Below, piece by piece: positions 51,062-59,002 of a stretch of 64,000 nt of DNA (position 1 is the first letter of the stretch; each line of letters opens with the position of its first letter). Under the pieces are notes generated by a model, which searched no databases, had not been told where the DNA came from, and saw only the letters and a list, made by a program, of their open reading frames with translations. The position numbers and the translations under genes were made by a program. Source of the stretch: Agromyces cerinus (GTDB lineage Bacteria; Actinomycetota; Actinomycetes; Actinomycetales; Microbacteriaceae); assembly GCF_016907835.1 (NCBI RefSeq), contig NZ_JAFBCT010000001.1, positions 434,001 to 498,000 on the forward strand. Direction: 5' to 3'.

Positions 51062-51915
51062 GCGACACGAACGAGCCGCGCGACGAGCGCGACGAGGCCG
51101 GCGGCGCGCCGGCACCCGATGAGCACGACGCGCTCCGCGACGCCGTCGCCGCATATGCGCTCGACGCCGTCGACGCCGAGGAACGAGCCGCCGTCGAGCG
51201 CGCGCTCGCCGAAGACGCCGAGTTGCGCGACGAGGCCGACGGCTTCGCCGAGACGGCGGCGCTGCTCACCGGTGCGGCCGAGCCCGTCGAGCCGCCGCCG
51301 GCGCTGAAGTCCCGGCTGCTGGCACAGCTCGACGGGCTGGCGCAACAGCTTCCGGATGCCGCGGCGCCCGACGTCCCCGCGGCCGCGACTGTGCCTGCGG
51401 CCTCGCCCGTGGCGCCGCAGGCGCCTCGCGCACCAGGGCCGGCCGCGCGCGCGGCGAAGCGCCGGTGGTTCCAGCGTCCGGGCGCGATCATCGCGGCAGC
51501 GGCGGCATCCGTCGTGCTCATCGCCGGCGCGATCATCGGGGTCGCCTGGACCGGACCCAACGGCTGGGGGGCCCAGCGCGAGATGGCGGCGATCGCCGAG
51601 GCGCCGGACGTGGAGTCGTCGACGCACGAGCTCGAGGGCGGCGGAGCGGTCACGCTCTACTGGTCGGCCGAGCAGGGCCGCTCAGGCGTCGTCGTCGAGG
51701 GACTGCCCGATGTGGGCGAGGCGTCGACCTACGAGCTCTGGTACATCGACGATGCGGGCGCCCAGTCGGCCGGCACGTTCGACGTGGCCGAGGGCGAGAC
51801 GTGGCGTGTGCTCGAGGGCGACTTCGCGCCGGGCGTCGCCGTCGGCGTCACCGTCGAGCCCGCGGGCGGTTCGCCGCAACCCACGACCGAACCGATCGTC
51901 GTCATCCCCACGTAG
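51058..51915 (+). CDS. rskA: RskA family anti-sigma-K factor
   Basis: A 285-residue single-span protein. The cytoplasmic N-terminal anti-sigma domain (about 20-85; LRDAVAAYALDAVDAEERAAVERALAEDAELRDEADGFAETAALL) binds SigK; it lacks the zinc HCC motif, as usual for RskA. One span lies at about 140-165 (GAIIAAAAASVVLIAGAIIGVAW) and an outside RskA C-terminal domain (GGAVTLYWSAEQGRSGVVVEGLPDVGEASTYELWYID) follows. Regulated proteolysis of RskA frees SigK. GTG 51058 overlaps the sigK stop. Confidence 0.9.
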   Translation: MSDTNEPRDERDEAGGAPAPDEHDALRDAVAAYALDAVDAEERAAVERALAEDAELRDEADGFAETAALLTGAAEPVEPPPALKSRLLAQLDGLAQQLPDAAAPDVPAAATVPAASPVAPQAPRAPGPAARAAKRRWFQRPGAIIAAAAASVVLIAGAIIGVAWTGPNGWGAQREMAAIAEAPDVESSTHELEGGGAVTLYWSAEQGRSGVVVEGLPDVGEASTYELWYIDDAGAQSAGTFDVAEGETWRVLEGDFAPGVAVGVTVEPAGGSPQPTTEPIVVIPT

Positions 51916-52015
51916 TCGACGAGCCACAACGGATGCCGCCACGCCGCTGCCTCTCGGTTAGGGTCTGAGTGCCCATAGCCGAACGGCCGGGCCAGCACAC
52001 GATGAGGAGTGACGG

Positions 52016-53056
52016 ATGCGCGTCGGCATGTTCCTGAATTACGCGGGCGGATTCCGAGCGGTCGCCGACGAGGTCGTCGAACTCGAGCGCGCGGGCGTCG
52101 ATCTCATCGCCGTGCCCGAGGCGTACTCGTTCGACGCGGTGAGCCAGCTCGGCTTCCTCGCGGCCCGCACCTCGACCATCACGCTCGCCTCAGGCATCCT
52201 GCAGCTCTACACGCGCACGCCCACGCTCACGGCGATGACTGCCGCGGGCCTCGACTACGTCTCCGACGGCCGGTTCGAGCTCGGCATCGGGGCATCCGGT
52301 CCGCAGGTCATCGAGGGCTTCCATGGGGTGCCCTACGACGCGCCGCTCGGCCGCACCCGCGAACTCGTCGACATCTGCCGCATGGTCTGGCGCCGCGAGC
52401 CCGTCGTGCACGACGGGCGCCGCTACAAGATCCCGCTGCCCGCGGGAGAGGGCACCGGGCTCGGCAAGCCGCTGAAGCTCATCAACCACCCCGTGCGCGA
52501 GCGCATCCCGATCACGATCGCCTCGCTCGGCCTGAAGTCGGTCGAGCAGACCGCCGAGATCGCCGACGGCTGGCTGCCGATGTTCTTCCACCCCGAACGG
52601 GCCGCCGGCGTGTGGGGCGACGCGCTCGCCGCGGGCACCGCGAAGCGCGCGCCCGAGCTCGCGCCGCTCGACATCTTCGCGAGCCCCGCGTTCGCGATCA
52701 CCGACCACCCCGAGCAGGTGCTGCCGCTCGTCAAGCCGCAGCTCGCGCTTTACATCGGCGGCATGGGCGCCCGCGGCAAGAACTTCTACAACGAGCTCAT
52801 CTCGAACTACGGCTTCGAGGCCGAGGCCGCGCACATTCAAGACCTCTACCTCGAGGGCCGCAAAGACGAGGCGATCGCCGCGGTGCCCGACGAGCTCGTC
52901 AGCGCGATCTCGCTCATCGGCCCGGCCGCTCACATCGCCGAGCGGGTCGCCGCGTTCGCCGAGGCCGGCGTCACGACCCTCGCCGTCACGCCGCTCGCCC
53001 GCAACTCGGCCGAGCGCATCGCACTCATGGCCGGGCTGCGCGCCATCGTCGGCTGA
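52016..53056 (+). CDS. LLM class F420-dependent oxidoreductase
   Basis: A 346-residue luciferase-like TIM-barrel oxidoreductase: MRVGMFLNYAGGFRAVADEVVELERAGVDLIAVPEAYSFD, LGIGASGPQVIEGFHGVPYDAPLGRTRE and IADGWLPMFFHPE, as in actinobacterial F420-type enzymes. F420 rather than FMN is a family assignment, not visible directly. Substrate unknown. ATG 52016 follows GAGGAG. Stands alone between rskA and yegP. Confidence 0.85.
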   Translation: MRVGMFLNYAGGFRAVADEVVELERAGVDLIAVPEAYSFDAVSQLGFLAARTSTITLASGILQLYTRTPTLTAMTAAGLDYVSDGRFELGIGASGPQVIEGFHGVPYDAPLGRTRELVDICRMVWRREPVVHDGRRYKIPLPAGEGTGLGKPLKLINHPVRERIPITIASLGLKSVEQTAEIADGWLPMFFHPERAAGVWGDALAAGTAKRAPELAPLDIFASPAFAITDHPEQVLPLVKPQLALYIGGMGARGKNFYNELISNYGFEAEAAHIQDLYLEGRKDEAIAAVPDELVSAISLIGPAAHIAERVAAFAEAGVTTLAVTPLARNSAERIALMAGLRAIVG

Positions 53057-53221
53057 CGAAGGCCGCGGCATCCGCGTCGATCGGTCGACGAACGGATGTC
53101 ACGGCGGGAAACAATCCCGGTGAAGTCCCGCCCGCCTCTGGTGCCAGCGCCGGTGCGAGGGCTAGCGTGAGTACGTGGCCACGAGGACGTGGGCGCAAGG
53201 GACACCTGGGGAGGAGCCGCC

Positions 53222-53404
53222 ATGGCGGGAACGTTCGAGCTCTATGAGGATGCGAGCGGACAGTTCAGGTTCCGACTGAAGGCCGGCAATGGCCAGACGA
53301 TCGCGGCATCCGAGGCCTACACGACGAAGGCGGCCGCGAAGAACGGCATCGAGTCGGTGCGCACCAACGCCCCCGACGCACCCATCGTCGACCAGACCGA
53401 GTAG
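53222..53404 (+). CDS. YegP family (DUF1508) small protein
   Basis: A 60-residue protein made of one DUF1508 unit: GTFELYEDASGQFRFRLKAGNGQTIAASEAYTTKAAAKNGIESVRTNA. YegP proteins are small alpha/beta cytoplasmic proteins of unclear role, sometimes linked to DNA damage or stress. A GGGGAGGAG ribosome-binding site precedes the ATG at 53222. It ends 122 bases before the 3' end of the convergent tRNA-Lys gene. Confidence 0.85.
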   Translation: MAGTFELYEDASGQFRFRLKAGNGQTIAASEAYTTKAAAKNGIESVRTNAPDAPIVDQTE

Positions 53405-53525
53405 TTCGAGCGCCCGCCGAGGCGGTGCCCGGGAACGGGCTCGATGCGGCGCGCCCGAAGCATCTTCGCATTCCGGTCATTCGGAGCGAAGCATTGTCGC
53501 GTGACGATGCCGCCGCACCGATCGG

Positions 53526-53846
53526 TGCCCCCACAGGGACTCGAACCCTGGACCCACGGATTAACCTGCTGCACTAGGTTTCCCTAGCCACCGTCACCGG
53601 CTTGCAGTCTGGACTATATCTTCACCTTCGGCCGAGCCGGTCAGGTGCGCCGCGTGTAGTCTCTGAGGTTCCCTTGCGGTTACCTGCTGATTGCCCAATC
53701 CCTCGGATTGTCACTGCCCTTTCGGGCGAGTACCTCGGGCTCTCAGGGTGTTCCAGCATATAGCGGCGGTCATCCAGCGTATTTCGACGCTGGCGCTCCT
53801 ATTTTTTGTTGAAGTCCGTTGCTCTAACCAACTGAGCTATGGGGGC
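53526..53846 (-). tRNA. tRNA-Lys(UUU), interrupted by a group I intron
   Basis: The 5' exon (53846-53812, 35 nt) has acceptor GCCCCCA, D-arm GCTC...GAGC and anticodon strand ACGGA-CTT. The 3' exon (53564-53526, 39 nt) has TTAA-TCCGT, variable GGGTC, T-arm CAGGG-TTCGAGT-CCCTG and acceptor TGGGGGC plus discriminator A. Joining them gives a 7-base loop CTTTTAA, anticodon UUU, and a standard 74-nt cloverleaf with a short variable arm. CCA is not encoded. The intron splits the anticodon between bases 34 and 35. A TAGGCT -10 box (53858-53853) lies 6 bases upstream. Apparently the only lysine tRNA in the window. Confidence 0.92.
53565..53811 (-). ncRNA. 247-nt self-splicing group I intron (tRNA-Lys anticodon loop)
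   Basis: The catalytic core is recognisable: P/Q region GCAATCAGCAGG (53694-53683), R element CTCAGAGACTACACG (53667-53653) and S element AAGATATAGTCC (53622-53611), with P7 formed by GACTA/TAGTC. P1 is exon CUU|C with intron GGAG, giving the U-G pair at the 5' splice site around an A-rich loop. The intron ends in G. No reading frame fits inside. The core resembles small bacterial tRNA introns (Azoarcus tRNA-Ile, Anabaena tRNA-Leu; class IC3), and the insertion point between bases 34 and 35 is the same as in tRNA-Leu(UAA). Confidence 0.92.
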
Positions 53847-53918
53847 GGAGACAGCCTAACAGGCCGATTCCGACGGTGGCTTCGGTGGTCTGTCGGGAGG
53901 TGCGGTTACCGTGCCGAC

Positions 53919-54383
53919 GTGAAGGAATGCTGCATGTGCCGGCGAAACCTGCCGCGGTCCCAGTTCAACGTCAAGTCCGCGTCGCCCGACGGCGTTCAGA
54001 ACGTCTGCCGCGACTGCAACCGGGCACAGGCGCGTGCATACTATGCGCGGAATCGTGATGCGCACGTTCGCGTCGTCATGGCACGCAGAGCCGGGCAACG
54101 GAGACTGGCGATCGAGAGGGTCGGCGGGTACCTGCTCGCCCATCCGTGCGTCGATTGCGGTGAGAGCGACGTGCGCGTGCTCGATTTCGACCACCGCGTC
54201 GGGAGCGGCAACCAGGCCGAGGTGATGCGGTTGGTTCAGAACGGCTATTCCGTCAGTCGTGTCATGGCCGAGATCGCGAAATGCGACGTGCGGTGTCGCA
54301 ACTGCCACGCGAAGGTGACCTATGAACGCATGGGCGAGAACTGGCGCACGGCCCTCATGCGGCGTGCGGCCCTCGACGACTGA
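53919..54383 (+). CDS. HNH endonuclease-like zinc protein beside the intron-containing tRNA
   Basis: A 154-residue protein with two zinc ribbons: an N-terminal CCMC...CRDC pair (with RSQFNVKSASPDG between) and a C-terminal HNH-type module CVDCGE-x8-DFDHR...CDVRCRNCHAK (about 85-130). The His-Asn-His arrangement (DFDH and RCRNCH) is typical of HNH nucleases of unknown target. Start GTG 53919 is the best in frame; a GGTTACC -10-like box lies about 8 bases upstream and no ribosome-binding site is at proper spacing. It diverges from the tRNA-Lys gene, 72 bases away. Whether it acts on the intron site is speculation. Confidence 0.7.
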   Translation: MKECCMCRRNLPRSQFNVKSASPDGVQNVCRDCNRAQARAYYARNRDAHVRVVMARRAGQRRLAIERVGGYLLAHPCVDCGESDVRVLDFDHRVGSGNQAEVMRLVQNGYSVSRVMAEIAKCDVRCRNCHAKVTYERMGENWRTALMRRAALDD

Positions 54384-54401
54384 GCGGCTTCAGTGCCGTG
54401 C

Positions 54402-54451
54402 CTGAACTGACGGATGGGCCGCACTCGCGCGCGACCCATCCTTCGGTTCAG
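54402..54451. terminator. Bidirectional terminator between the HNH and ScyD/E genes
   Basis: CTGAAC (54402-54407) with GTTCAG (54446-54451) and GGATGGG (54412-54418) with CCCATCC (54435-54441) form a two-part stem around a G+C loop between convergent genes. Confidence 0.7.
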
Positions 54452-54455
54452 CTGG

Positions 54456-55571
54456 TCACTTCTTGGCGTGCGCGCCGCCCTTCAACGGAACGACGGTCAG
54501 CTTGGCGTCACCCAGCGAGTCCGTCGTCACGTAGAGCGTCTCTGCGCGTACCGAGACGGCCGAGGGCATCGAGACCTCGATGACGGAGGTCGCCGAGCTC
54601 GCACCCGGGGCCACGACCGCGACCTGTCCGGCGCCCATCGGGCCGCCGAAGAGTTCGGCGACGTAGAGCGTGCCGTTCGAGGCGACGGCGATGCCCGTCG
54701 CGCCGCCGAAGCCGGTCGCGACGAGATTCGTCTCACCGGTGCCGGGGTCGATCGAGTACACGACGCCGCGCGGGCCGAGAGTCGGATCCTCCGAGCCGCC
54801 GGGCAGGCTCGTCACGTAGAGCAGGCCGTCGGGTCCCATTTCGACATCGGTGGGCACGGGTTCGGCGCGGTAGTCGTGCCCGTAGACGCAGGCGGGCCAC
54901 GGAGCCTCGCCGATGTTCTCCGCGGTGACCGTGATCGGTGCGGCCGGTGGCAGCACGGCGACGGTCGAGACGACGCCCTCCGCATCGACCTTGAGCACGG
55001 CGTTCGCGCCGGCATCGGCGATGTACACATCGCCGCCGACGGCGGTCGCGCCGTAGGCGTGCGTGTCGACGATGCCCGTGTAGTTCGGCATGCCGAGCGG
55101 CGGGAACGGCGGGAACGGTACGAACTCGGCTTCGCATTCGGCGCTCAGGTCGCTGAACCCGTAGGTATTGACCGAGTCGGGGTTCACCGTGGCCTCGTAC
55201 CCGGCGAGGTCGGCGATCGAGGTCTCGACTCCGTTGGTCGTCGAATTCAGCCACGCGCTCGTGTGATCGCCGTTCGTGGTCACGTAGTACACGGTGCCGC
55301 CCTCGACGGCGGGTGCGCTGACCTCGTCGCCCTCGGTGGCCACGACCGCTGTCGCGTCACCCTTCTTGTCGATGAGGGAGAGTACGCCGATGAAGTTCTG
55401 CGAGACGTAGGCGCGACCGGATGCGTCGATGGCGAGTCCGAGCGGGGTCACGAGGCCATCGGCTCGTGTGGAGGGCGTGCCGCTGGGTTGGGCGGCGATC
55501 GCCGGGGTTGCGACGGCGAGTGCGACGGCTGCCGCCATCGCGACGCCGATGAGTGGAATACGCGTGTGCAT
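54456..55571 (-). CDS. ScyD/ScyE family secreted protein
   Basis: A 371-residue exported protein with a Sec signal (MHTRIPLIGVAMAAAVALAVATPAIAA, cleavage after AIA-A) and a beta-propeller/NHL-like body: repeats such as GLVTPLGLAIDASGRAYVSQNF, GGDVYIADAGANAVLKVD, DVEMGPDGLLYVTSLPGGSED and GIAVASNGTLYVAELF. The ScyD/ScyE name comes from cyanobacterial scytonemin genes; in actinobacteria the function is unknown. ATG 55571 follows GAGGAG. Downstream on the same strand of the membrane protein at 55.7-56.9 kb. Confidence 0.82.
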   Translation of the reverse strand: MHTRIPLIGVAMAAAVALAVATPAIAAQPSGTPSTRADGLVTPLGLAIDASGRAYVSQNFIGVLSLIDKKGDATAVVATEGDEVSAPAVEGGTVYYVTTNGDHTSAWLNSTTNGVETSIADLAGYEATVNPDSVNTYGFSDLSAECEAEFVPFPPFPPLGMPNYTGIVDTHAYGATAVGGDVYIADAGANAVLKVDAEGVVSTVAVLPPAAPITVTAENIGEAPWPACVYGHDYRAEPVPTDVEMGPDGLLYVTSLPGGSEDPTLGPRGVVYSIDPGTGETNLVATGFGGATGIAVASNGTLYVAELFGGPMGAGQVAVVAPGASSATSVIEVSMPSAVSVRAETLYVTTDSLGDAKLTVVPLKGGAHAKK

Positions 55572-55718
55572 GAACGATCTCCTCGGGATGGAGTGGCTCG
55601 AGGTCATGCCGGACGGCGTTCCCTCGGGTGGCGCCGTCGCCGGCGGCCGGTGTCAGAGTATTCCTCACATCATGTGGGCGTCGAGAGTGCGGCTCCACCC
55701 AGTACAGGGGACAGCCCT

Positions 55719-56885
55719 TCACGTCGACGGGTCCCGATCCGACGCCCGCCACTCGACGTACGCGCCCACCGCGAGCCCGAGCATCGGGCCCCAGAACCAG
55801 AACGGCAGCACGAGGTTCACCAGCAGGGCATCGGCCGGTGCCTCCACCGGGCCGACCGTGGTCAGCAGCATGGGCACGGCGGCGATGCAGAGGATTCCGG
55901 CCGCGATGAAGCCGGGAACGGCGGCGACGCCGACCGGAACGGGACGTCCGCCGACGCGCGGCATCCAGCCCGGGAAGACGCGACCCCACGGCAGGATCAG
56001 CCCGAGTGTGAGGAGGCTGGCGGCGGCGGCACCCGCGCCGATCACGAGGCCGGTGGTGAGCGTCGCCGGTTCGAGGTGCGCGTTGCTCGGCCCGAAGAGC
56101 GGCCACGGCGTCAACCAGCTCGCCCGCGCCACGGCGTAGGGGAGCGGCCCGATCGCGGCGAGCACGGTGAGCACCCGACGGTGTCGTACGAGCCACGCTG
56201 CTACGCGACCCGAACCTGCCGAACGGAGCGTCACGATCGCCGTCGCCGCCCAGACGAGTGCGGAGGTCATCCCGAGCCCGACGACCGCGAAGCCCGGCAG
56301 CCCTGCCGCGAGCGCGCCACCGACTCCGACGGCGAAGCCCGCGAGACCTTCGAGGGTGAGCCCCGCCCACCAGACGGATACCGCGATCAGCAGGAGCAAT
56401 CCGGCCAGCAGCGCCGCGCCGAGCCGCGGTGCCCGCACGAGGGCGACCGCGATCGTGACGAGGCCGGCGACCACCGCTACAGCGCCGAAGAGGTATCCGG
56501 TGATGGCGATGCCCGACATGCTGCCGAACGTGAAGCCGAACGCGATGGCGAGGGCCGATGCGCCGGCGCCCGCGGCGAGCGACCGCGGTCGTGACACGCG
56601 ACGGGCGGCGAGCAACGTGGCCAGCACCACCCCGGCTGCGCCGGTGGCGAGGGAGAGGAGCGCTGCCGCCGTCGGGTCGAGCAGCAGGGTCGCGAGGCTC
56701 GGTGTGACGGGGTTGGCGAACGGGCTGATCGCCGGGTCCACGAGCCAGACGATCGAGAGTCCGGTGACGATCGCGGAGGCGACGAGCGCCGTGAGGGCGA
56801 GCGGCCGGACGTGTTCCGCAGCTCGGCGACGGAGTGAGTCCGGTCGACTCGGAATGGCGCGGGCGACCGGGTCGGTGGTGGTCAC
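55719..56885 (-). CDS. Multi-span membrane protein, likely target of the adjacent two-component system
   Basis: A 388-residue protein with about 10 hydrophobic spans, Gly/Ala/Leu-rich, beginning after VTTTDPVARAIPSRPDSLRRRA. No transport motif is visible and no family could be named. The GTG at 56885 follows GAGGAG. It is divergent from the histidine kinase gene (132 bases between), the usual layout for a membrane protein regulated by, or sensed by, a NarL-type system. Confidence 0.6.
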   Translation of the reverse strand: MTTTDPVARAIPSRPDSLRRRAAEHVRPLALTALVASAIVTGLSIVWLVDPAISPFANPVTPSLATLLLDPTAAALLSLATGAAGVVLATLLAARRVSRPRSLAAGAGASALAIAFGFTFGSMSGIAITGYLFGAVAVVAGLVTIAVALVRAPRLGAALLAGLLLLIAVSVWWAGLTLEGLAGFAVGVGGALAAGLPGFAVVGLGMTSALVWAATAIVTLRSAGSGRVAAWLVRHRRVLTVLAAIGPLPYAVARASWLTPWPLFGPSNAHLEPATLTTGLVIGAGAAAASLLTLGLILPWGRVFPGWMPRVGGRPVPVGVAAVPGFIAAGILCIAAVPMLLTTVGPVEAPADALLVNLVLPFWFWGPMLGLAVGAYVEWRASDRDPST

Positions 56886-57016
56886 GATGCAGCTCCTCTG
56901 GATCGGTGAGCGGCCGCTCGGTGCGGCCACGGTCAGCGTGCCAGCGTGACGGATCGCGCGCCTCACCCCGGCGGGTGAGGCGCGCGCCCGACGGCGCCGG
57001 TAGCGTGATCGTCGAC

Positions 57017-58276
57017 ATGGACCCTGCAGACGCCCCCGCCCGAACGGCGCGGAATCCGACGCTCGCGGACCTGGTGGCGGCGCTCGCCGCCGCCGCGGCA
57101 CTGCTGCCGCTCACGATCGTCGAAGTGTTCCGAGCGATGCCGGTGGACGCGGGCTGGAGGGTCGTCGTCCTCGGCTCCTTCGTGCTGCTGCACGCGGCCG
57201 TGGCCCTGCGCCGGCGCTCGCCGGTCGGCGTGCTGGTGCTCGCCTCGGTGATCATGCTGGCACTGACCGCGGCGAGCCTGCCGGGCAGCCCAACCATCGC
57301 GGTACTGCTGCCGAGCAGCCTCGTCTACCTCGTCTTCGTCTTCACGGCGGCGGCGAGCGGCGAGCGTCTGGCCGACGCCGCTGCGCTCGCCCTGGGGCTC
57401 ACGGGAGCCGCGCTGATCACGGCGGTGGCGATCGCCCACGAAGCGGCCGATGCGATCGTCTCCGAACCGGGCGCGCTGATCACGCTCGCGGGATTCCTCG
57501 TCGCCTCGATCGGAGCCGCATGGGCGCTCGGTCGCTCGCGGCTCGAACTCCGCCGCACCCGCGCCGCGCGGGAGCTCGCGCGCGAGCAGGCCGCCGAGCT
57601 CCGCCTGCAGCGCGAGCGCGAGGCCGCTGCTGAAGAACGCCGGCGCCTTGGCCGCGACCTGCACGATGTGGTGTCGCACTCGCTCGCCGTCATGGTCGCC
57701 CAGGCCGAGGCGTCACGCGTGCTGCTCGGGCGCGACGACGTGCGCGCCCGCGCGGCGATCGAACACGTCGTGGCGACCGGTCGCAGCGCGATGACGGACA
57801 TGCGCGGCCTCGTCTCCGTGCTGGCCGTGCCTCCGGGCGACGGCGAGCACGATGCCGCCCCGATGGAGCCGAGTCCGGGTCTGGCGGATCTGCCGGAGCT
57901 CGTCGATCGCGCCGCGGCGCCTGGCCGCGCGGTGACGCTCGAACAGGCCGGGGCGGCTCGCGCGGTCAGCCCGGGCCTCGGCCTCACGGTCTACCGCGTC
58001 GTGCAGGAGTCCCTCACGAACACGCTGAAGCACACGCAGGCGCCGACGCGGAGCGCGGTGCGACTCGAGTGGGGAGCCGAGGTGCTCGAGGTGACCGTCG
58101 ACGACGACGGCAGAGCGGAGCCCGCCGTGCTCGGCCGGCCCGAGGGCCGCGGCATCCGTGGCATGCGGGAACGGACGCGGCAGCTGGGCGGCGACTTCGA
58201 GAACGGCCCGCTCGACGGCGGCGGATGGCGCACCCGACTGACGTTGCCGCTGCCTCCGTCGGAGACGAAGCGATGA
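57017..58276 (+). CDS. NarL-type sensor histidine kinase
   Basis: A 419-residue membrane kinase. Four to six spans in the N-terminal 170 residues form a small intramembrane sensor; a coiled region (RRTRAARELAREQAAELRLQREREAAAEE) leads to the HisKA_3 box RRRLGRDLHDVVSHSLAVM with phospho-accepting His216. The ATPase domain has VVQESLTNTLKH and DDDGRAEPA...GRGIRGMRERTRQLGG. It phosphorylates the response regulator encoded next (ATGA overlap). The ATG at 57017 is preceded by TAGCGT at 10 bases, so the message may be leaderless. Confidence 0.9.
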   Translation: MDPADAPARTARNPTLADLVAALAAAAALLPLTIVEVFRAMPVDAGWRVVVLGSFVLLHAAVALRRRSPVGVLVLASVIMLALTAASLPGSPTIAVLLPSSLVYLVFVFTAAASGERLADAAALALGLTGAALITAVAIAHEAADAIVSEPGALITLAGFLVASIGAAWALGRSRLELRRTRAARELAREQAAELRLQREREAAAEERRRLGRDLHDVVSHSLAVMVAQAEASRVLLGRDDVRARAAIEHVVATGRSAMTDMRGLVSVLAVPPGDGEHDAAPMEPSPGLADLPELVDRAAAPGRAVTLEQAGAARAVSPGLGLTVYRVVQESLTNTLKHTQAPTRSAVRLEWGAEVLEVTVDDDGRAEPAVLGRPEGRGIRGMRERTRQLGGDFENGPLDGGGWRTRLTLPLPPSETKR

Positions 58277-58956
58277 CCGGCGCCGACCAAGTGGCATCCG
58301 CTCGCATCCGCGTCGCCATCGCCGACGACCAGGAGCTCATCCGTTCCGCCGTGGCCGTCATGGTGGAGGCGCACGCCGACTTCGAACTCGTCGGCACGGC
58401 GTCCGACGGCGGCGAGCTCCTCGAACTGGCCCGAGCACACCGCCTCGACGTCGTGCTGATGGACATCCGGATGCCCCGGCTCGACGGCATCGAAGCCACC
58501 CGCCGGCTCCTCGCCGAGCATCCGGCGACGCGGGCGCTCATCCTCACGACGTACGACCTCGACGAGTACGTGTTCGCGGCGATCCGCGCGGGCGCGAGCG
58601 GCTTTCTTACGAAGGATGCCTCGAGCGACGAGATCGCCGCGGCGATCCGGGCGGTCCACGGAGGCGACGCCGTGCTCGCTCCCCGGGCGACTGCGAGCCT
58701 CGTCGAGTTCGTCGCGCAGGCCGCGACTCCCGCCGATCCCACCGAGCTGCTCGCCGCCCTGACGCCGCGCGAGCGAGAGGTGCTCATGCAGCTCGTCACC
58801 GGAGCCTCGAACGAGCAGGTCGCTGCCCGCCTCTACCTGACCGGCAACACCGTGAAGACCCACGTCCGGTCGATCCTCGCCAAGCTCGACCTCGCCGACC
58901 GCGTGCACGTCGTCATCTGGGCGTTCGAGCACGGGATCGCCGGCGCGCGGGAGTGA
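58273..58956 (+). CDS. LuxR/NarL family response regulator
   Basis: A 227-residue regulator: receiver domain (about 11-125) with acidic pair DD18-19, phospho-acceptor Asp64 in VVLMDIRMP, Thr in LILTTYD and Lys in FLTKDAS; then a LuxR helix-turn-helix (about 158-220; LTPREREVLMQLVTGASNEQVAARLYLTGNTVKTHVRSILAKL). Partner of the upstream kinase. Likely targets include the divergent membrane protein gene at 56885. Confidence 0.93.
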   Translation: MTGADQVASARIRVAIADDQELIRSAVAVMVEAHADFELVGTASDGGELLELARAHRLDVVLMDIRMPRLDGIEATRRLLAEHPATRALILTTYDLDEYVFAAIRAGASGFLTKDASSDEIAAAIRAVHGGDAVLAPRATASLVEFVAQAATPADPTELLAALTPREREVLMQLVTGASNEQVAARLYLTGNTVKTHVRSILAKLDLADRVHVVIWAFEHGIAGARE

Positions 58957-59002
58957 TCCGCACGAGGTCGGCTCCCGGCGAAGACGAGTAAGGTGTGCGG
59001 CG

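Noticed and set aside
53565-53811. Homing endonuclease encoded inside the intron
   Set aside because: Only 247 nt, with all conserved core elements accounted for and no usable frame inside.
53691-53918. N-terminal extension of the HNH protein reaching into the tRNA region
   Set aside because: Those codons are the complement of the tRNA-Lys exon and group I intron; the HNH protein itself begins at about 53919.
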